NCBI RefSeq assembly: GCF_003002025.1
Contig: NZ_PVZB01000002.1
Coordinates: 248,001 to 312,000, forward strand
DNA length: 64,000 nucleotides
Direction of reading: 5' to 3'
DNA from: Paraburkholderia sp. BL25I1N1
Lineage (GTDB): Bacteria > Pseudomonadota > Gammaproteobacteria > Burkholderiales > Burkholderiaceae
The number at the start of each line of letters is the position of its first letter. The stretch's first letter is position 1. The notes under the pieces are model-generated. The model did not search any database, was not told the DNA's origin, and was given only the letters and a program-made list of their open reading frames with translations. The position numbers and the translations under genes are program-made. Positions 63,866 to 64,000 of the stretch are shown piece after piece.

Positions 63866-64000
63866 CGTCTGGTTGGCCGAGATATTAAAAATATCGATAC
63901 TTCCAGCAAGATTCTTCGCTTTTCGCCGGAATTTTTCCCCGCAATCATAGACCCAGTTGCCCGTCACGCGTAACTTGCCGCTGATTCGCCTTGCGGCAGA

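Overview
The window is high-GC chromosomal DNA from a beta-proteobacterium, most likely Burkholderiaceae (Paraburkholderia/Burkholderia type). This rests on several recognisable protein types: two 16-strand general porins ending in Phe, a DUF4148 secreted protein, an AHSA1/ArsR pair, a DUF3311 protein coupled to a sodium:solute symporter, many GSTs and LysR regulators, and genes packed on both strands with GAGG/AGGAG ribosome sites. No rRNA, tRNA, insertion sequence, prophage or CRISPR array was recognised. It reads as accessory metabolic and envelope chromosome rather than a mobile island.

Layout. 0-5.4 kb: the end of a YihY/BrkB membrane protein, an RsbQ-like alpha/beta hydrolase directly upstream of a triple-PAS hybrid histidine kinase, and a zapE (AFG1-like ATPase) gene broken by a one-base deletion. 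5.4-13.6 kb: transketolase, a YjlB-like cupin, four very small proteins, a YdeP-type molybdopterin oxidoreductase and a porin. 13.8-20.5 kb: a MoxR-type AAA ATPase translationally coupled to a VWA protein (CobS/CobT-like), a class II glutamine amidotransferase, a MarC protein, and a DUF3311/symporter pair. 20.8-28.7 kb: glycogen synthase, VOC protein, GST, a phytochelatin-synthase-like lipoprotein, DUF1289, a diguanylate cyclase, an anchored hypothetical protein and a quinone oxidoreductase. 28.8-34.3 kb: an exported cupredoxin/metallophosphoesterase operon divergent from an SDR-GST operon, then an M1 aminopeptidase lipoprotein and a 590-bp AT-rich gap.

34.8-43.9 kb: an exported aldo/keto reductase, an ArsR-AHSA1-GST-small membrane protein run, LysR, HAD, and an amino-acid module. 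That module has a periplasmic binding protein and a frameshifted D-amino-acid-dehydrogenase-like flavoenzyme, divergent from a MocR regulator with repeated TTGTGTG sites between them. 44-52 kb: a TIGR03118 lipoprotein, a GT-A-like protein, epoxide hydrolase, LrgA/LrgB, SurE, an anchored protein with a DUF4148-like tail, and a DMT exporter. 52.5-64 kb: periplasmic trehalase, an AlkB-type demethylase behind a perfect LexA box, paired beta-carbonic anhydrases (one exported, one cytoplasmic), DUF4148, porin, DUF1488, a DHA2 exporter, an AraC/GyrI-hydrolase operon, a tract of 32-bp tandem repeats, and a LysR gene.

The observations most worth following are the hydrolase-PAS sensor pair, the unassigned MoxR/VWA pair, the tandem repeat whose palindromic core is kept by paired changes, the SOS box before the AlkB homologue, and the two frameshifted genes (either real decay or assembly error). 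I did not find a complete novel system that I could defend as such.
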